DNA of 64,000 nucleotides from Deroplatys truncata (GCA_030765065.1 CM060990.1:495680190-495744189); one strand, 5' to 3'; positions 22,299 through 33,067 are shown, counted from the stretch's first letter. The notes: generated by a model from the letters alone, not told the origin. A program made the numbers and translations.

Positions 22299-25200
22299 AT
22301 GGAGCCCGAGAATGGGACGAGTGGTGAGGCGACCTTGCAGCCTACGTTTGTAATTACGGTGCAAAATCGGTGATTGATGTAAAGGCTTTTTTCGGGCTTT
22401 ACCGAAACGCAAGTGACAGTGAACCCGGTGCCTAGAGATGCAAACCCGGACCAATGGGTGTCGCTGCTGTTTACAGACATTGTTAAGTTCGCGAAGACAA
22501 CTTATTGGGGAACGAACCCGGGTATTTAGACATAAGCATTGCGGACGAATACCAGGCGTCGAAAGCGTTTAACATGAGCGTGAGGCGCACGGACCAGGTG
22601 AATGCGGAGGCGGTGATAAAATCGATAGAGAAGGTGATGCAAAGCAACCAGCAGTTCTTGCTAGGGGGACCTCTGAAATTCACTTTTGTGTGGACCAAGG
22701 AGGTCTCGGGTTCGCGTCACAAGCCGTGCGACGCCTGTAGCGGGAACAAAGGTATAGTTGAAATTAAGAACAAAGACAACTTGTGCTGAGCAAGAGCTAT
22801 TGCGGTGTGCAAAGCTAAAGTGGACGGTGACGTCAATTATACCACCATTAGACGGTCGGAATATGTGCAGAAACAAAAAGCTTTAGCTTTGTACGAAAGT
22901 GTAGGAAAGATGGATGGCAGATTTACTATCGATGACGTTAGACACTTTGACGCCATGTTAAAGGGGTACGAGGTGACGGTGTTTGCAGATCATACGGGCA
23001 AGCACGTGCTGTACGCGTCAGATAAGGTAGGAGATAAACCCATTAACGTCATGTTTCACGAGGGGCACTTTAACGCCATTGTAAACCTGCACATGTGTTT
23101 TAAATGCAAGTGGTATTGTCGTCATTGCCATTATCCCTCGTTGCACAAAAAAGAATTCCATCGATGCGACGGTGGTTGCTCAAAGTGCCACCAGCAGTGC
23201 GCTAAGCGCTATGAAGCATTCATACACTGTGGTGCGTGTAACCGCGACTTTAAGGGCGCAACCTGTTTTGCGAATCATGCGAGGAAAGGCGGCTTTTACC
23301 CGAAGGCGCTGTCGGTGTGCGACGTGGAGAAAGTGTGCACAGCGTGCCACAAGTTTGTGAATTTGAGGCACAGAAAAACCGCTCACCAGTGCGGAGAAAC
23401 GTTTTGCAGCCATTGCAAGATACACGTGCAGGACAATCACATGTGTTACATACAACCGTATGTTTCACAAAGCAAAAGAAATAAGTTTGTGTTCAGGTTT
23501 ATCGACTTTGAATGCACACAAAACACGCCATACTCGGGGCAACAGAACACGTACGAGCACGGTCCTAACTTTTGCGTGTTATATTAAGCCTGTCCACTTT
23601 GTATCGACGAACGGCGCAAGATGGCGTATTGTACCGAGTGTGGAGTGAAAAAGTGGATGTTTGTGCAAGACCCGGTGAAACGGCTGTTTGAACACATTGT
23701 GCAGGCGAGATTCGAAGCCTGGGACGTTATCGTGGTGGCACATAATCTGAAAGCGTACGACGGCCAGTTTTTGTTGAAGTACATGGTGGAACGCTTAAAC
23801 TGGACACCGGAGCTTATTATGAACGGAAGTAAGATTTACAGAATGAGATACGTTGACGTCACATTTCTCGACTCGCTCAACTTTACACCCATGCCACTGT
23901 CTCGCTTTTCAAAGACGTTCGAACTGAAGGATTGGAAGGCTATTTTCCTTACTTGTTTAACACGAAGGAAAACCAGCAGTACGTGAGTTCGATTCCCGAC
24001 AAAAAGTGCTACAGCCCGGAGGGCATGTCGGCTGAAGCTCGAACAGCCTTCGAGCGGTGGCACGACGAGAAGGCGGTTTCCGAATACGTCTTCGACATGA
24101 AGACGGAAATGGTGACGTATTGCAAAATGGACGTGTTTTTGCTGAGTCAGGGAGTTGCCAAATTTAGAAAGGAATTCCTAGACGAGAAAGGGATAGACCC
24201 ATTCAAGGAATGGGTCACCATTGCGCAGGCGTGCATGTCGTGTACAGGAAGCGTTTCATGCCGCCGAAAAAAATTGCCACGATGCCCGAGGGCGGATACC
24301 GCCTAGCGGACAGGCAGTCCCGCATAGCATACATATGGTTGACTTGGCTGGAGTTGGAAAATAGGCTGACCATTCAGCATGCCATGAGGGGGCGGGAAGT
24401 GAATATTGCGGGGCACCAGGTGGACGGATACATAGAGGAACGCGATCAGAAATATGTCTACTTCTTTCACGGCTGTTTCTACCACGGTTGCAAGCGATGC
24501 TTTCACAATCGCCATGCCGTGATATACAGCACGGGTAACGAAACCATGGCCTCGAGATACGAAAGCACCGAGAGGGTCACGCAAAAAATCAAGGATGACG
24601 GCTGCACCGTGGTGGAGATGTGGGAGTGCGATTTTAACGCCATGGTGAAGGCGAACGAGGACCTCGCGCGATATGCCAAGCACTTCCCAGCGCCGGAACC
24701 GCTCAACCCCAGAGACGCGTTCTACGGAGACCGCACCAATTGCACGAAGACGTACTGCGAGGCCAAGGGAGACCGGAAGATATACTATTATGACTTGTAC
24801 AGCCTGTACCCGTACGTGAACAAGACCAAGCCGTACCCGGTGTGGCACCCAAAGATTCACGTGGATCGCTTTCCGACCTTAGAAGACGTGTGGGGAGGGT
24901 TGGTGAAGTGTCGGGTGTTACCGCCGCAAACCCGGTACTGCCGGCGCGCATGCACGGAAAGTTTCCGCTATGTCGCGCTTGTGCAGAGGCGGAGAACCAG
25001 GACGAGTGCCGACACGTGGACGACGAGAGGGCCTTGACGGGAACCTGGGTCATCGACGAGATGAAAGTGGCCCTGCAGGAGGGTTACCGGCTGCTTCGGG
25101 TGGACGAGATCTGGGAGTACGACGTGGTGCAATACGACCCGTCCACCGCAGCCAAGGGACTGTATCACGACTACGTGAATCAGTTCCTGAAGATCTAAAC

Positions 25201-26045
25201 CGAAGCCTTAGGGTGACCCTCGGACTGCGATACGCCTTCCGCGAGGGACGAGTACGTAAGGGAGATTTTCGAGCAAGAAGGCGTCTTCCTAGACCCGTAG
25301 GCCGTCGCACCCAATCCCGGCAGGCGAGAGCTGGCCAAGCTCATGTTGAACTCGTTCTGGGGAAAGCTGAGGCAGCGCGACAACATGTCCGCGTGCGAGC
25401 TGGTGGACCGGTATGACCGCCTCCTGGACCTGCTAAACGATCCTGGGGTGGAAGTGCAGACGTACGTGCCGGTGACGAACGTGGCATGTACGTGGTGTGG
25501 AGGTACTGCGAGCAGAGCCCCAGGGTGAACTCCACCGGCAACGCCGTCATTGCAGCATACACCACGGCGCACTGCCGCTGGTGCTCTACTCCTACCTCAA
25601 GCTACTATGAGATCGAGTGTGCTACTTCAACACCGACTCCGTCGTCGTCGCAGCCGCCCCGTGGGAGTGGACCCCCTCCGTGGTATGCCTCCTTGGTGAC
25701 ATGACGGACGAACTGGAGAAGTACGGCCCGGGCTCTTACATCTCCAGGTTTTCCTCCACGGGGCCCAAGAGCTATGCCATGGAAATTAAGTGCCCGGATA
25801 CGGGCAAGGCCTTCTCGGTGTGCAAGGTGAAGGACATCACGCTCAATTCGCTTGCAGCTGGTAAATGCCGGTGTGCTTCGCGACATGGTACTGAGGGACA
25901 GTGGCGGCACGGTGACGCTCGCGTGCACCCAGTCACCGAGCCGGCCGACAAGACATTTCGAATGGTGGTGAATAAGCGCGTTCTAGCCAACGACTTTGAC
26001 TCTTATCCCTACGGTTATAAAAAAACCATAAATGAGGCGTTAGCG
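22299..26045 (+). pseudogene. polB: Protein-primed family B DNA polymerase (E1), broken
   Basis: The enzyme would replicate the element from its ends using a protein primer. The usual order is visible. Exonuclease: 'FIDFECTQ' (Exo I, near 23500), 'AHNLKAYDG' (Exo II, near 23740), 'YCKMDVF' (Exo III, near 24120). Polymerase: 'YDLYSLYP' (motif A, near 24790), 'MLNSFWGK' (motif B, near 25343), 'YFNTDSVV' (motif C, near 25625). Motif C normally reads DTDS, so the first catalytic Asp is Asn here. Upstream are Cys/His clusters (23100-23450). Breaks include a frameshift before 22505, TGA at 22787, TAA at 23585, and frameshifts near 23930, 24235, 24930, 25200 and 25520. The end is approximate; the ATPase follows in another frame. 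Confidence 0.92.
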
Positions 26046-26049
26046 CCTG

Positions 26050-26677
26050 TTGCCAGCCATTTTGACCCCGGGAACTCTGCGCGACACGATGCGCGGGACG
26101 TGCCAGCTGAGACGGGGGAAATCGACTTTTGCGAATCACCTGATTCTGCACGCGGACCACATGTTCTACAAGCGCCCCAGAAAAGTGCTGTGGTGCCATC
26201 CGCCGGAGTATTCGCCGAGACTCGAACCCTCGTCCCTGAAGTGCGAGACCCACGCAGGAATTACGGAACTTGGCTTGGCGGGCGAGAACGACCTCGTCAT
26301 CCTCGACTATTTGATGGTGGAAGGGGGGCGGCAGCAACGTGTCCAATTTTTTCACCAGAGACTCGCATCACAAGCGCTTCGGATTCGTGTACATTCTGCA
26401 AAACGGATTTTCGCAGGGGCAGAAATATCAAAACATCTCGTAGAATGCCAATTATATCGTGGTCTTCAAAAACAACAGGGACAAGCTGCAGATCGATAGG
26501 CTCTGCCAGCAGATCGAACCCCGGAACTCCAGGTTCCTTTTGGAGGCTTTCGAAGAAGCGTTCCGACATCCTTACGGGTATCTGGTGCTGGATTGCCCGC
26601 AATATACGCCTAACCTTTACAATTATCGAACGGGCGTTCTCCCGAACGAAACGCTCTCGTATTTCGTACCCCACTGA
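26050..26677 (+). pseudogene. FtsK/HerA-type packaging ATPase (E1), broken
   Basis: The ATPase would pump DNA into the capsid. 'RRGKSTFANHL' near 26115 is the Walker A region, but its first Gly is lost compared with 'GPSRSGKST' in E2. 'NDLVILDYLM' near 26295 is Walker B. A C-terminal block 'EPRNSRFLLEAFEEAF...GYLVLDC' (26515-26600) matches E2. The frame changes near 26350-26460. Unlike E2, there is no long repetitive N-terminal extension. It ends at TGA 26675-26677. Confidence 0.8.
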
Positions 26678-26917
26678 GGCCAATGATCGGTAAAAACAAC
26701 TCCTTTTTTGCCGGCGTAAAAGCAACATCTCAACCTCCTTCCTTTATCGCATACCTATGACGCAACTGAACGGAATATAAAGGGCGTTGCCCCCCAAAAA
26801 ATGCTTGAGCGTAGGTATGGGGTGTTGCTATGCCACTCAGCCGTTGATTTTAAATAAAGTGCGATTCGCCGCACCGCGTTCGTTATTGCGCAGACATATC
26901 TACGGGTAGGTTAAGCA
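26678..26917 (+). promoter_or_regulatory. E1 poly(A) signal and promoter between ATPase and X
   Basis: TATAAAG at 26776-26782 and AATAAA at 26853-26858 lie in this 240-bp gap, the only real gap in the E1 structural block. It could end the early polymerase/ATPase unit and start the late unit. In E2 the same two genes overlap and the gap is absent. Confidence 0.45.
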
Positions 26918-27290
26918 TGGCCAAGCTCAGCAAACCGCTGATAGCCAAGCAGCACGGCAATGTATCGGCTTTGCCAAGGCAAAGGCCCCTCTGTGCAAAA
27001 AGTTGTTAAAAATGCCGATGGAGATCTGATCAAGACCATTTGCGAATGTATGCTCAATGTGTGCCGAGGTCACGTGCAACTTCCCGGAAAGTGCTTGAAT
27101 CGCTTGAAAAGGCACAAAGCGCCTTGGAGAAAGCTAGTCGATAAACGCGTTCCGTTGAAGAAGAAGAAGAAAAAAAAAGAAAACGAAGAAGAAGAAAATC
27201 TTGGTTCAAAAAGGAGGCTTTCTGCCCACTTTTCTCCTCCCTGTATTAGCTTCCCTGAGCAGCGCTCTGGTATTGAAATTGGAGGGATGA
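26918..27290 (+). pseudogene. Short basic protein X with Gly-Gly hydrophobic tail (E1)
   Basis: A small protein found at this place in both elements. It opens MAKLSKPL (26918), shifts frame near 26955, and continues with 'NADGDLIKTICECMLNVCRGHV' split by spacing typical of the family. A run of Arg/Lys follows (KLVDKRVPLKKKKK), and in a third frame the hydrophobic tail 'QKGGFLPTFLLPVLAS' up to TGA 27288-27290. The tail recalls adenovirus core protein X or a membrane-active amphipathic helix, as proposed for adintovirus relatives; this is a resemblance, not proof. Its stop overlaps the next ATG as ATGA. Confidence 0.65.
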
Positions 27291-27709
27291 AGTACGGCAG
27301 GTGGATCGTTGTTGCCCCGCAACCGAAAACGATGGAAAAGCTTCAACTCATCGACAAAACCATCTCCACATTGGCCAAAGAGATGGAGAACGTGCAGCAC
27401 GCTAAACTCTCTGCCGACGACAAGTAGCGGCTGAAGATAGTTTTGGCCAACTATCTCGATCTCGTGACACAAGTGCGGCGACCCTACCTTAGCGATCACG
27501 CAGGCGAAGACGACGACGAATACGAAGACGTGTCCGAAGATGTGTTTGCAGCAGCGTGGGTGAAGCAGGAGGTGCAACCCAAAACGGTAAAGGTGAACCC
27601 GCTGTCCCCTCGCAAGATCAAGAGGGCGAAACCTGTGTCGCCCAAAAGGAAATCCAAGTCGCCTTCCTACCATTTTGGTACGCGCCGCTGGCAGCCTCTG
27701 TACAAGTAA
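27287..27709 (+). pseudogene. Small acidic/basic protein Y (E1), one in-frame amber
   Basis: I do not recognise this family. The frame runs 141 codons from ATG 27287 with one TAG at 27425, where the E2 homologue reads Trp. The N-terminal part (about residues 1-75) is helical and charged; next comes an acidic run (EDDDEYEDVSEDV) and a basic C-terminus ending near 'TRRWQPLYK'. E2 has the same gene at 48349-48788 with matching start (MKYG) and 'SKWQ' end. It starts inside the stop of X and ends 3 nt before the integrase ATG, so it belongs to the coupled block. Confidence 0.65.
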
Positions 27710-27712
27710 GGC

Positions 27713-28749
27713 ATGAAGGAATGGAAAGCGCTAAGAAAGATATATGCCAAAACGGAACACTATGCCGGACTGGGCACGATAAATCCGCTTCGCAAGGCCA
27801 CGGGCGCATCAAAGGCGAGCATCGAGTCCTTCCTTCAAACCCCGGACAGTTACACCTTGCACAAGCCGGCGAGGAAGAAGTTTCCCACTAGATACTATCA
27901 CGTAACCAATATGGACGATCTTTGGGAAGCAGACCTAAACGTCATGAACAGCGTCAGCGAACATAACAAACCGTACGCGTACATTCTCACTGTCATCAAC
28001 GTATTTTCCAAATTGATTGGGCCGTCCCTCACAAATCGAAGCTGGGCACCGAGGTGGCGCGAGCCTCTCGCACTATTTTTTCCCAGCGGATTCCTAGAAT
28101 CCTGCAAACTGACAAGGGAACCGAGTTTACCAACAAGACGTTTCGGGCCAAAACCACCATGCAGCATAAAACCACCAAGAATAACGTGAAAGCAGGCGTG
28201 GTGGAGCGCTTTAACCGTACCTTAAAAACGAAAATATGGGGGTATTTCACGCACAAAAAACTCTCAAAGATACGTGGAGGTGTTGCCGGCCCTACTCGAG
28301 TCGTACAATGGCTCGCATCACAGATGCATCAAAATGGCACCCAAGAACGTCAACGAGTCCAACTTTATGCAGGTGTACCGTAATCCCTATGGCAATAGGC
28401 AAGCGCCGCGCGCAACAAAGCCTAGATATTCCATCGACGATCACGTGAATAAAAAATGAAGTTTGACAAGGGGTACGAGCAGAATTGGACGGACGAAATC
28501 TTCCGCATAGCCGACGTGGTGCCCGGTACGCCGGTGGTATATAAATTGGAGGATCTCGCCGTAGAGGCCATAGACGGCCTTTTCTACCACCAGGAGCTGC
28601 AAAAGGTCACGCTACTCAAAACGTTCAAAATTGAGAAAGTCTTGCGCACCACGGGTCGCGGGCGCAACAGGCAGCACTTGGTGAAGTGGAGGGGGTACCC
28701 CGCCGAGTTTAACTCGTGGGTCCAGGCTTCGACCGTCCGCAAGACATGA
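27713..28749 (+). pseudogene. int: Retroviral-type integrase with C-terminal chromodomain (E1), broken
   Basis: The integrase would insert the element and make the 6-bp duplication. In order: N-terminal helical region 'HYAGLGTINPLRKATGAS', typical of Polinton integrases; 'SYTLHKPARKKFPT'; catalytic core with first Asp in 'LWEADLNVM', second Asp in 'LQTDKGTEF', Glu in 'VVERFNRTL'. Near the C-terminus, 'HLVKWRGYPAEFNSWV' (about 28675-28725) is a chromodomain core. Frameshifts lie near 28020, 28250 and 28400. Its TGA (28747-28749) overlaps the next ATG at 28746. Confidence 0.92.
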
Positions 28750-29895
28750 TTAAAACCACCCCGTTTTCCCTCATGCTTGTGAGCAATGCTTCCATGGATC
28801 ACTTCACCGATAACACCACGGCGAGATTTTCAAACATCTTGCCCGAGAGAACCGTCTTCTAGGGTGAATGGGAAGTGACTCTGCAGAAAGTGAGGTATCC
28901 TGTAAAATTATATAACGTTTCCCGAGACGACGCTCGCGTCGGAGGCACCAAGTACACCATGACCCATCGACCCACGCATTCCAAATTCAGCTTACAAATG
29001 CCGCAGAGCATCGTGCACAATCCCAAAGACCTGGTGAACCTCGTGAACGCTGTCAGTGGCGATCATTTATACGTGGAAAGCTTCTTTCTATTCGACGAAC
29101 GCAAGAAGACGGTAAGCGTCAATGCCGACGTCACCCATCTCGAACACCTGCCCGACATTCCATTCGACGGGTTTGTAGAAACGGTGGTGCGCATGGCCAA
29201 ACCGTACACTATACCCGACAACGAAGTCATAAGCGACGTTCCCCACGGCAAAAAATACCAAGATCGTCAAGAACGGCAAAACCACCCGTGCAGACCAAAC
29301 CCGTCCAGAGTGCGATTGGTCCGGTAAGACCTGCGTCTTCGACTCAGACGAGACCCAAACCCGAAGCTACATCCTTTACCGAGCAGCCACACCAAGAGCC
29401 ACCGCATGAGGGCGCGTCTTGGGTTCAGGGGCAGGCTACACCAGACGCGGGAACTCCCACCCCGCATGAGAGTGCATCTTCGTCACCAGACCCACTGCAT
29501 CGCATTCACAGTTTGCTCTTGACGCCCGCTATGGCCAAGATGCTAGGCTTCGAACCCTATACTAACTTCATCCTCGCGAAGGAACCTAAACACCCCGTGC
29601 ATACGTATATGGGTTTGCTTACGAAATGTTCGTCTATTGCGATCTAGTAACCCCGCAAGTGGTGGGCGATTCCTTCGTGCAGGTCATAGAGAGCGTAGCG
29701 GTGGAATACGAAAGAAGCAACAACAATTACATGAGCGACGAAAAGACGTTCTTTCCGCAGAATTGGATACCCTTGATTCGATAAGACTTCAAAACCGTAA
29801 ACATAGATTGAAGGAACGGTTACATCGATCTCTTGCCATTCGCTGACGGATTTTCCTCTACTATAGTTCTGACCTTCAGACCCAAACCGCAGTAA
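28746..29895 (+). pseudogene. Candidate minor capsid (penton-like) protein (E1), broken
   Basis: The N-terminal domain has 'SNASMDHFTDNTTARF' followed by 'GEWEVTLQKVRYP', a pattern that recurs in capsid-associated proteins of Polintons; E2 shows the same block (49852 onward). A Pro/Thr/Ser-rich linker (29290-29490) joins it to a second conserved part starting 'IHSLLLTPAMAKMLGF' and ending 'VLTFRPKPQ'. Position between integrase and core protein and the two-domain layout fit a minor capsid or penton protein, but I cannot see a diagnostic residue set. A TAG at about 28860 stands where E2 has Leu; frameshifts follow near 29260 and 29640. The TAA overlaps the next ATG as TAATG. Confidence 0.55.
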
Positions 29896-30324
29896 TGGAT
29901 GTGCAGATTGTCACGCAGTACTATCTCAATCAGGTTGGCGGTGCGTTCAGCGATCGTGATTCCATTTTGTACAGAGACAAGCGCTATCAAAGAGGTAGCG
30001 CTCTCTTTTCAGCTCTCGGAGGGCTCTTCAGAACGGTGCTGCCCTTCTTAAAGAGAGGGGCGAAAGCCGTCGGAAAGGAGGCGCTCAAGAGGCGCTCACG
30101 TGAACTCCGATGTAGCCACCGCGGGCAGGGCGCCAAAGGAAGCGTTTAAACAGATAATGAAGGAAGCGGGTCTGAATTTAAAGCGAAAGGCCGACCAAAA
30201 GCTCGATGCCATGCTCGGATCCGGAATGAGACGTCTAAAGAGAATAAAATACATCAAACCCAAAAAGAGTGCACAGTTAAAGCTTAAACGCGGTAGGTGC
30301 AAGGTGCAAGACGTTTTCTCGTAA
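29895..30324 (+). pseudogene. Core/pVI-like basic amphipathic protein (E1)
   Basis: A small basic protein placed directly before the major capsid gene in both elements. Landmarks: 'QYYLNQVGG' at the start, then 'YQRGSALFSALGGLFRTVLP' and 'RGAKAVGKEAL', an amphipathic Gly-rich segment. After a frameshift near 30100 comes a Lys/Arg-rich helix 'KRKADQKLDAMLGSGMRR'. This layout recalls adenovirus pVI/pX-type core or lytic factors and would place it inside the virion; that function is inferred. Both its start and its stop overlap neighbours as TAATG. Confidence 0.6.
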
Positions 30325-31602
30325 TGGCAGACGCAGCCGTGCACATGAGTTCCGAACTCGATCTCTTCAAAGATGTTCCTGTTCAGATGAACATCGAGGA
30401 GTCTCGGTTCATCTTTCTAAACCCGCAAAACACGCTGATGAAGAATGCTTCCATTACCTTTCATTACTCGGGAAATGCAAACGATTACCTCGACTTGACC
30501 TACGTCATCCTCGAGCTCATGGTACGCGTTTGTCGACGACAAGGGGGCGGCTGTCAAGGCCGAAGTCGACGCCGCTTTGGCCAACAATGCCCTAAATTCC
30601 CTGTTTCAACAGGTAGAAGTTTCGCTGAATAACGTCATTGTGTCCATGCCTCAGGCGGGGTACCCTTATCGAACTTACCTCGAGACACTTCTGAATTACT
30701 CCGAAGATGTCATGAGCAGCAAACTAGAATCCTCCCTTTGGAGAAAGGACACGCCGTGCATCATGGACATTTTCACGGCAATGAGGGGTTTCAGTGGCGT
30801 CACGGGTTCACCAATGCGGGAACGTGGTTCAGCACATCGGACCTCTGTCCAGCGCCCTCTTTAGACAAGAAAATCTGCTTCTCAACAGAGTCAGCGTGAC
30901 CATCAAGTTCAGCCCTTCCTCTACGCAATTTTATCTGTTTTCGGAATCGAAGGACTTCAAGGGCTATGCCGAAATCCAGTCTGCCGCGCTGCGTTTAAAA
31001 ACCGTACGTCCCTCGCCGAACATCAAGCTGGCTCACCAGGCTGTCCTGGCGAAGAACAACGCAAAGTACCATCTCAAGGATGCAAGCTTTCATGCCCTAA
31101 GCATCCCCAAAGATTCCAGGGCCATGACGTTTAACGACGTCTCCATAGGGCAAATACCCAGAAGTATGGTCGTATCCATGGTCACGGACAAGGCTTACTC
31201 CGGCGATTTTAACAAAAACCCTTACAATTTCCAACATTTCAAGCTCAACTTGTTTCAACTTTATGTGAACGGACAACCCGTCCCCTCTCAACCTCTGCAA
31301 CCCGACTTTGCCAACGGACACTATATCCAATGCTTTCAAACCCTGCAGGATGGCCCTGGCATTCACTTCAAGGTCACTCCATCTCTAGAGAAGCGTACAC
31401 GGTGGGATACACCGTCATGGCGTTCCATCTCACTGCCAACATGAGCCCGAACGAATCTCACATCTCTGGACAGCGCCACGGAACCGTGTTTATAAGCATC
31501 GATTTTGCCGATAAATTGTCAGAACCGGTCTTTCTTCTGGTGCTGGCGGAAATACATCGCATGCTCGAAATTGACGGCAACAGATCCATCTTGGTGACAT
31601 GA
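30324..31602 (+). pseudogene. mcp: Major capsid protein, double jelly-roll type (E1), broken
   Basis: The protein would form the hexon-like trimers of an icosahedral capsid. Phrases shared with the intact E2 copy, in order: 'FHYSGNANDYLDLTYV', 'NNALNSLFQQVEVSLNNVIV', 'YPYRTYLETLLNYS', 'SPNIKLAHQAVLAKN', 'NPYNFQHFKLNLFQLYVNG', 'EPVFLLVLAEI'. Frame changes near 30520, 30800 and 31350 break it into pieces (30324-30632, 30577-30864, 30794-31444, 31330-31602). Its length matches E2 (428 codons). Its TGA overlaps the protease ATG. Confidence 0.9.
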
Positions 31603-32102
31603 ACACATTCAACATTCAGCGTTTTTTGTCCGCATGCCCCTCTACGCGCTGTCACTTTTTAGGTGTCTACCCTTGCGACAGGCTTCCCAAAATTCATGCC
31701 GTTCCAAAGCTTCCCATCGTTCTAGTCGCTAACACCGACCCCAGCACCGAACCGGGCAAACACTGGGTCTGCATCCTCGTCGATGACAACGTTCATGGTG
31801 AATACTTTGACAGTTACGGGATAGGCCCCCTTTCGCCCCATTTTCTTCGGTTCTTAAATTTAATCTGCGGGACAAAATGGTCCACCAACGCCAGAAGGCT
31901 GCATGGTTATGACAGTACCACTTGCGGACATTACGTCATAGACTACCTCTCCCACCGCTGCTCTGGTCTACCGCTGTATACTTTCTTTTCCACATTTCGC
32001 ACCAATGATTACTCTCATAATGATAAAGTCATTCGCAAAACCTACAAACACGTGTACCGCGCAAAGTGCTCTGATATCCACCAGTCCTGCCAAACTTTGC
32101 AG
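31599..32102 (+). CDS. pro: Adenain-like cysteine protease (E1), open, with splice donor at its end
   Basis: A maturation protease for capsid proteins. The frame is uninterrupted. Catalytic His is in 'GKHWVCI', the acidic partner in 'EYFDSYG', and the Cys in 'DSTTCGHYVIDYL', the adenain/Ulp1 C48-clan order. It begins MNTFNIQRFL, with its ATG inside the capsid stop. The frame stays open to 32420, but a consensus donor CAG/GTAAGT sits at 32102/32103, after which the conserved region ends; E2 has a donor-like GTGAGT at the same place. I therefore end the coding exon here. This is one of the few unbroken E1 genes. Confidence 0.85.
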
Positions 32103-32247
32103 GTAAGTGCTCATGAACCACATTGTCACTATCCATATCGCTTTTCCGTAGCGCATTTTTTCATCCTCCCTCTCTTGTATGTGATGTCAGAACACGTTCC
32201 TGCACATATAAAAACCCACCGTCCTGCCAAAGCTCGCCTTAGTCGGC

Positions 32248-32848
32248 ATGCACGACGCAAAGGCAGCCATGCCACCCAGGTTAGTCCTACTTGCATGTGC
32301 TATGTTCTGTTTTTTGTTGTTGTTGCGCGTCACACTCATTCGTATCGTGTGTCTCTCTCTCTTGTTTCAGTGGCACAGGATTTCAAACCCCAACTTCCAC
32401 AAAGTTCGCAGCCAAAATGAAGCTTCGCGTCACGCAACAACCCAGCACCAGCGCAGTTGTGGACCCTCTGTCGAACATCTACTTTCTCAATGCGCAACAA
32501 ACCAAGTTCGCGTGTGTGGGTTTTTCCCACCAGTCACCGCACCGTCTCACCGTCACCATTGCAAAATGCGGACGGCGCAACGCAGTCGTCATGGGTTCCT
32601 CGGAGTGGCACGAACTCGTCGAAGCCATCCCCATCATTCAAAAACTCTTGAACGACCCACAGGGCCGTCTACAGGAATGTAAATTCAGCGACAGTGTTAC
32701 CGCCCTGTTCAAAAACGTGTTTGGAAAGCTGAAAATCGTGTTCGCACACCCGCAGGACGGATCCGTCACCCTTAACCACGAAGAGTTCAACATGTTGGAC
32801 AGCCTGCAGCGAATCGTTACCGACGTCATGTATCACAAAAAGAAATAA
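32248..32848 (+). CDS. Unidentified conserved protein, two exons (E1)
   Basis: Exon 1 is 32248-32279 (MHDAKAAMPP), intron 32280-32370 with GTTAGT donor and a pyrimidine-rich 'cttgtttcag' acceptor, exon 2 from 32371. Joining keeps one frame into the 144-codon stretch from MKLRV (32417) to TAA at 32848. A TATA-like TATAAAA lies at about 32207. The E2 relative (54003-54611) shares 'SNIYFL', '(K/R)(C)G' and 'EW' landmarks. The compact beta-rich pattern 'LTVTIAKCG...EWHELVEAI' loosely resembles PC4-type single-stranded DNA-binding domains; this is weak. Not recognised with confidence. Confidence 0.55.
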
Positions 32849-32872
32849 GAAACGGACGTTCAAAATCAAATC

Positions 32873-33046
32873 ATGCCATTTCACAAGTACATGCTTCACA
32901 ACCATGCCGCAAACGTCCCCTTCCAAATCATAAACTTCACCCATTTCACCAAGTACATACGCTCTGCCAATTTTAGAAGCTTCCTCGAGGTACAACATTT
33001 TCTCAAAACTCCTTTCGCCCTATCCATCGCACAAAATCAACCCTAG
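32873..33046 (+). CDS. 57-codon ORF, conserved in part (E1)
   Basis: ATG 32873 to TAG 33046. It holds 'FTHFTKYIRSANFRSFLEV', comparable to 'FTEYMICVTPRIYHEIRFFL' at the end of the E2 protein near 54496-54560. The function is unknown. It sits 25 nt behind the previous gene. Confidence 0.4.
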   Translation: MPFHKYMLHNHAANVPFQIINFTHFTKYIRSANFRSFLEVQHFLKTPFALSIAQNQP

Positions 33047-33067
33047 TGCGCTTGCATCTCTCTACCC

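Noticed and set aside
23180..25572. Several long minus-strand ORFs over the E1 polymerase
   Set aside because: They are shadows of GC-rich coding sequence; the plus strand carries all conserved polymerase motifs.
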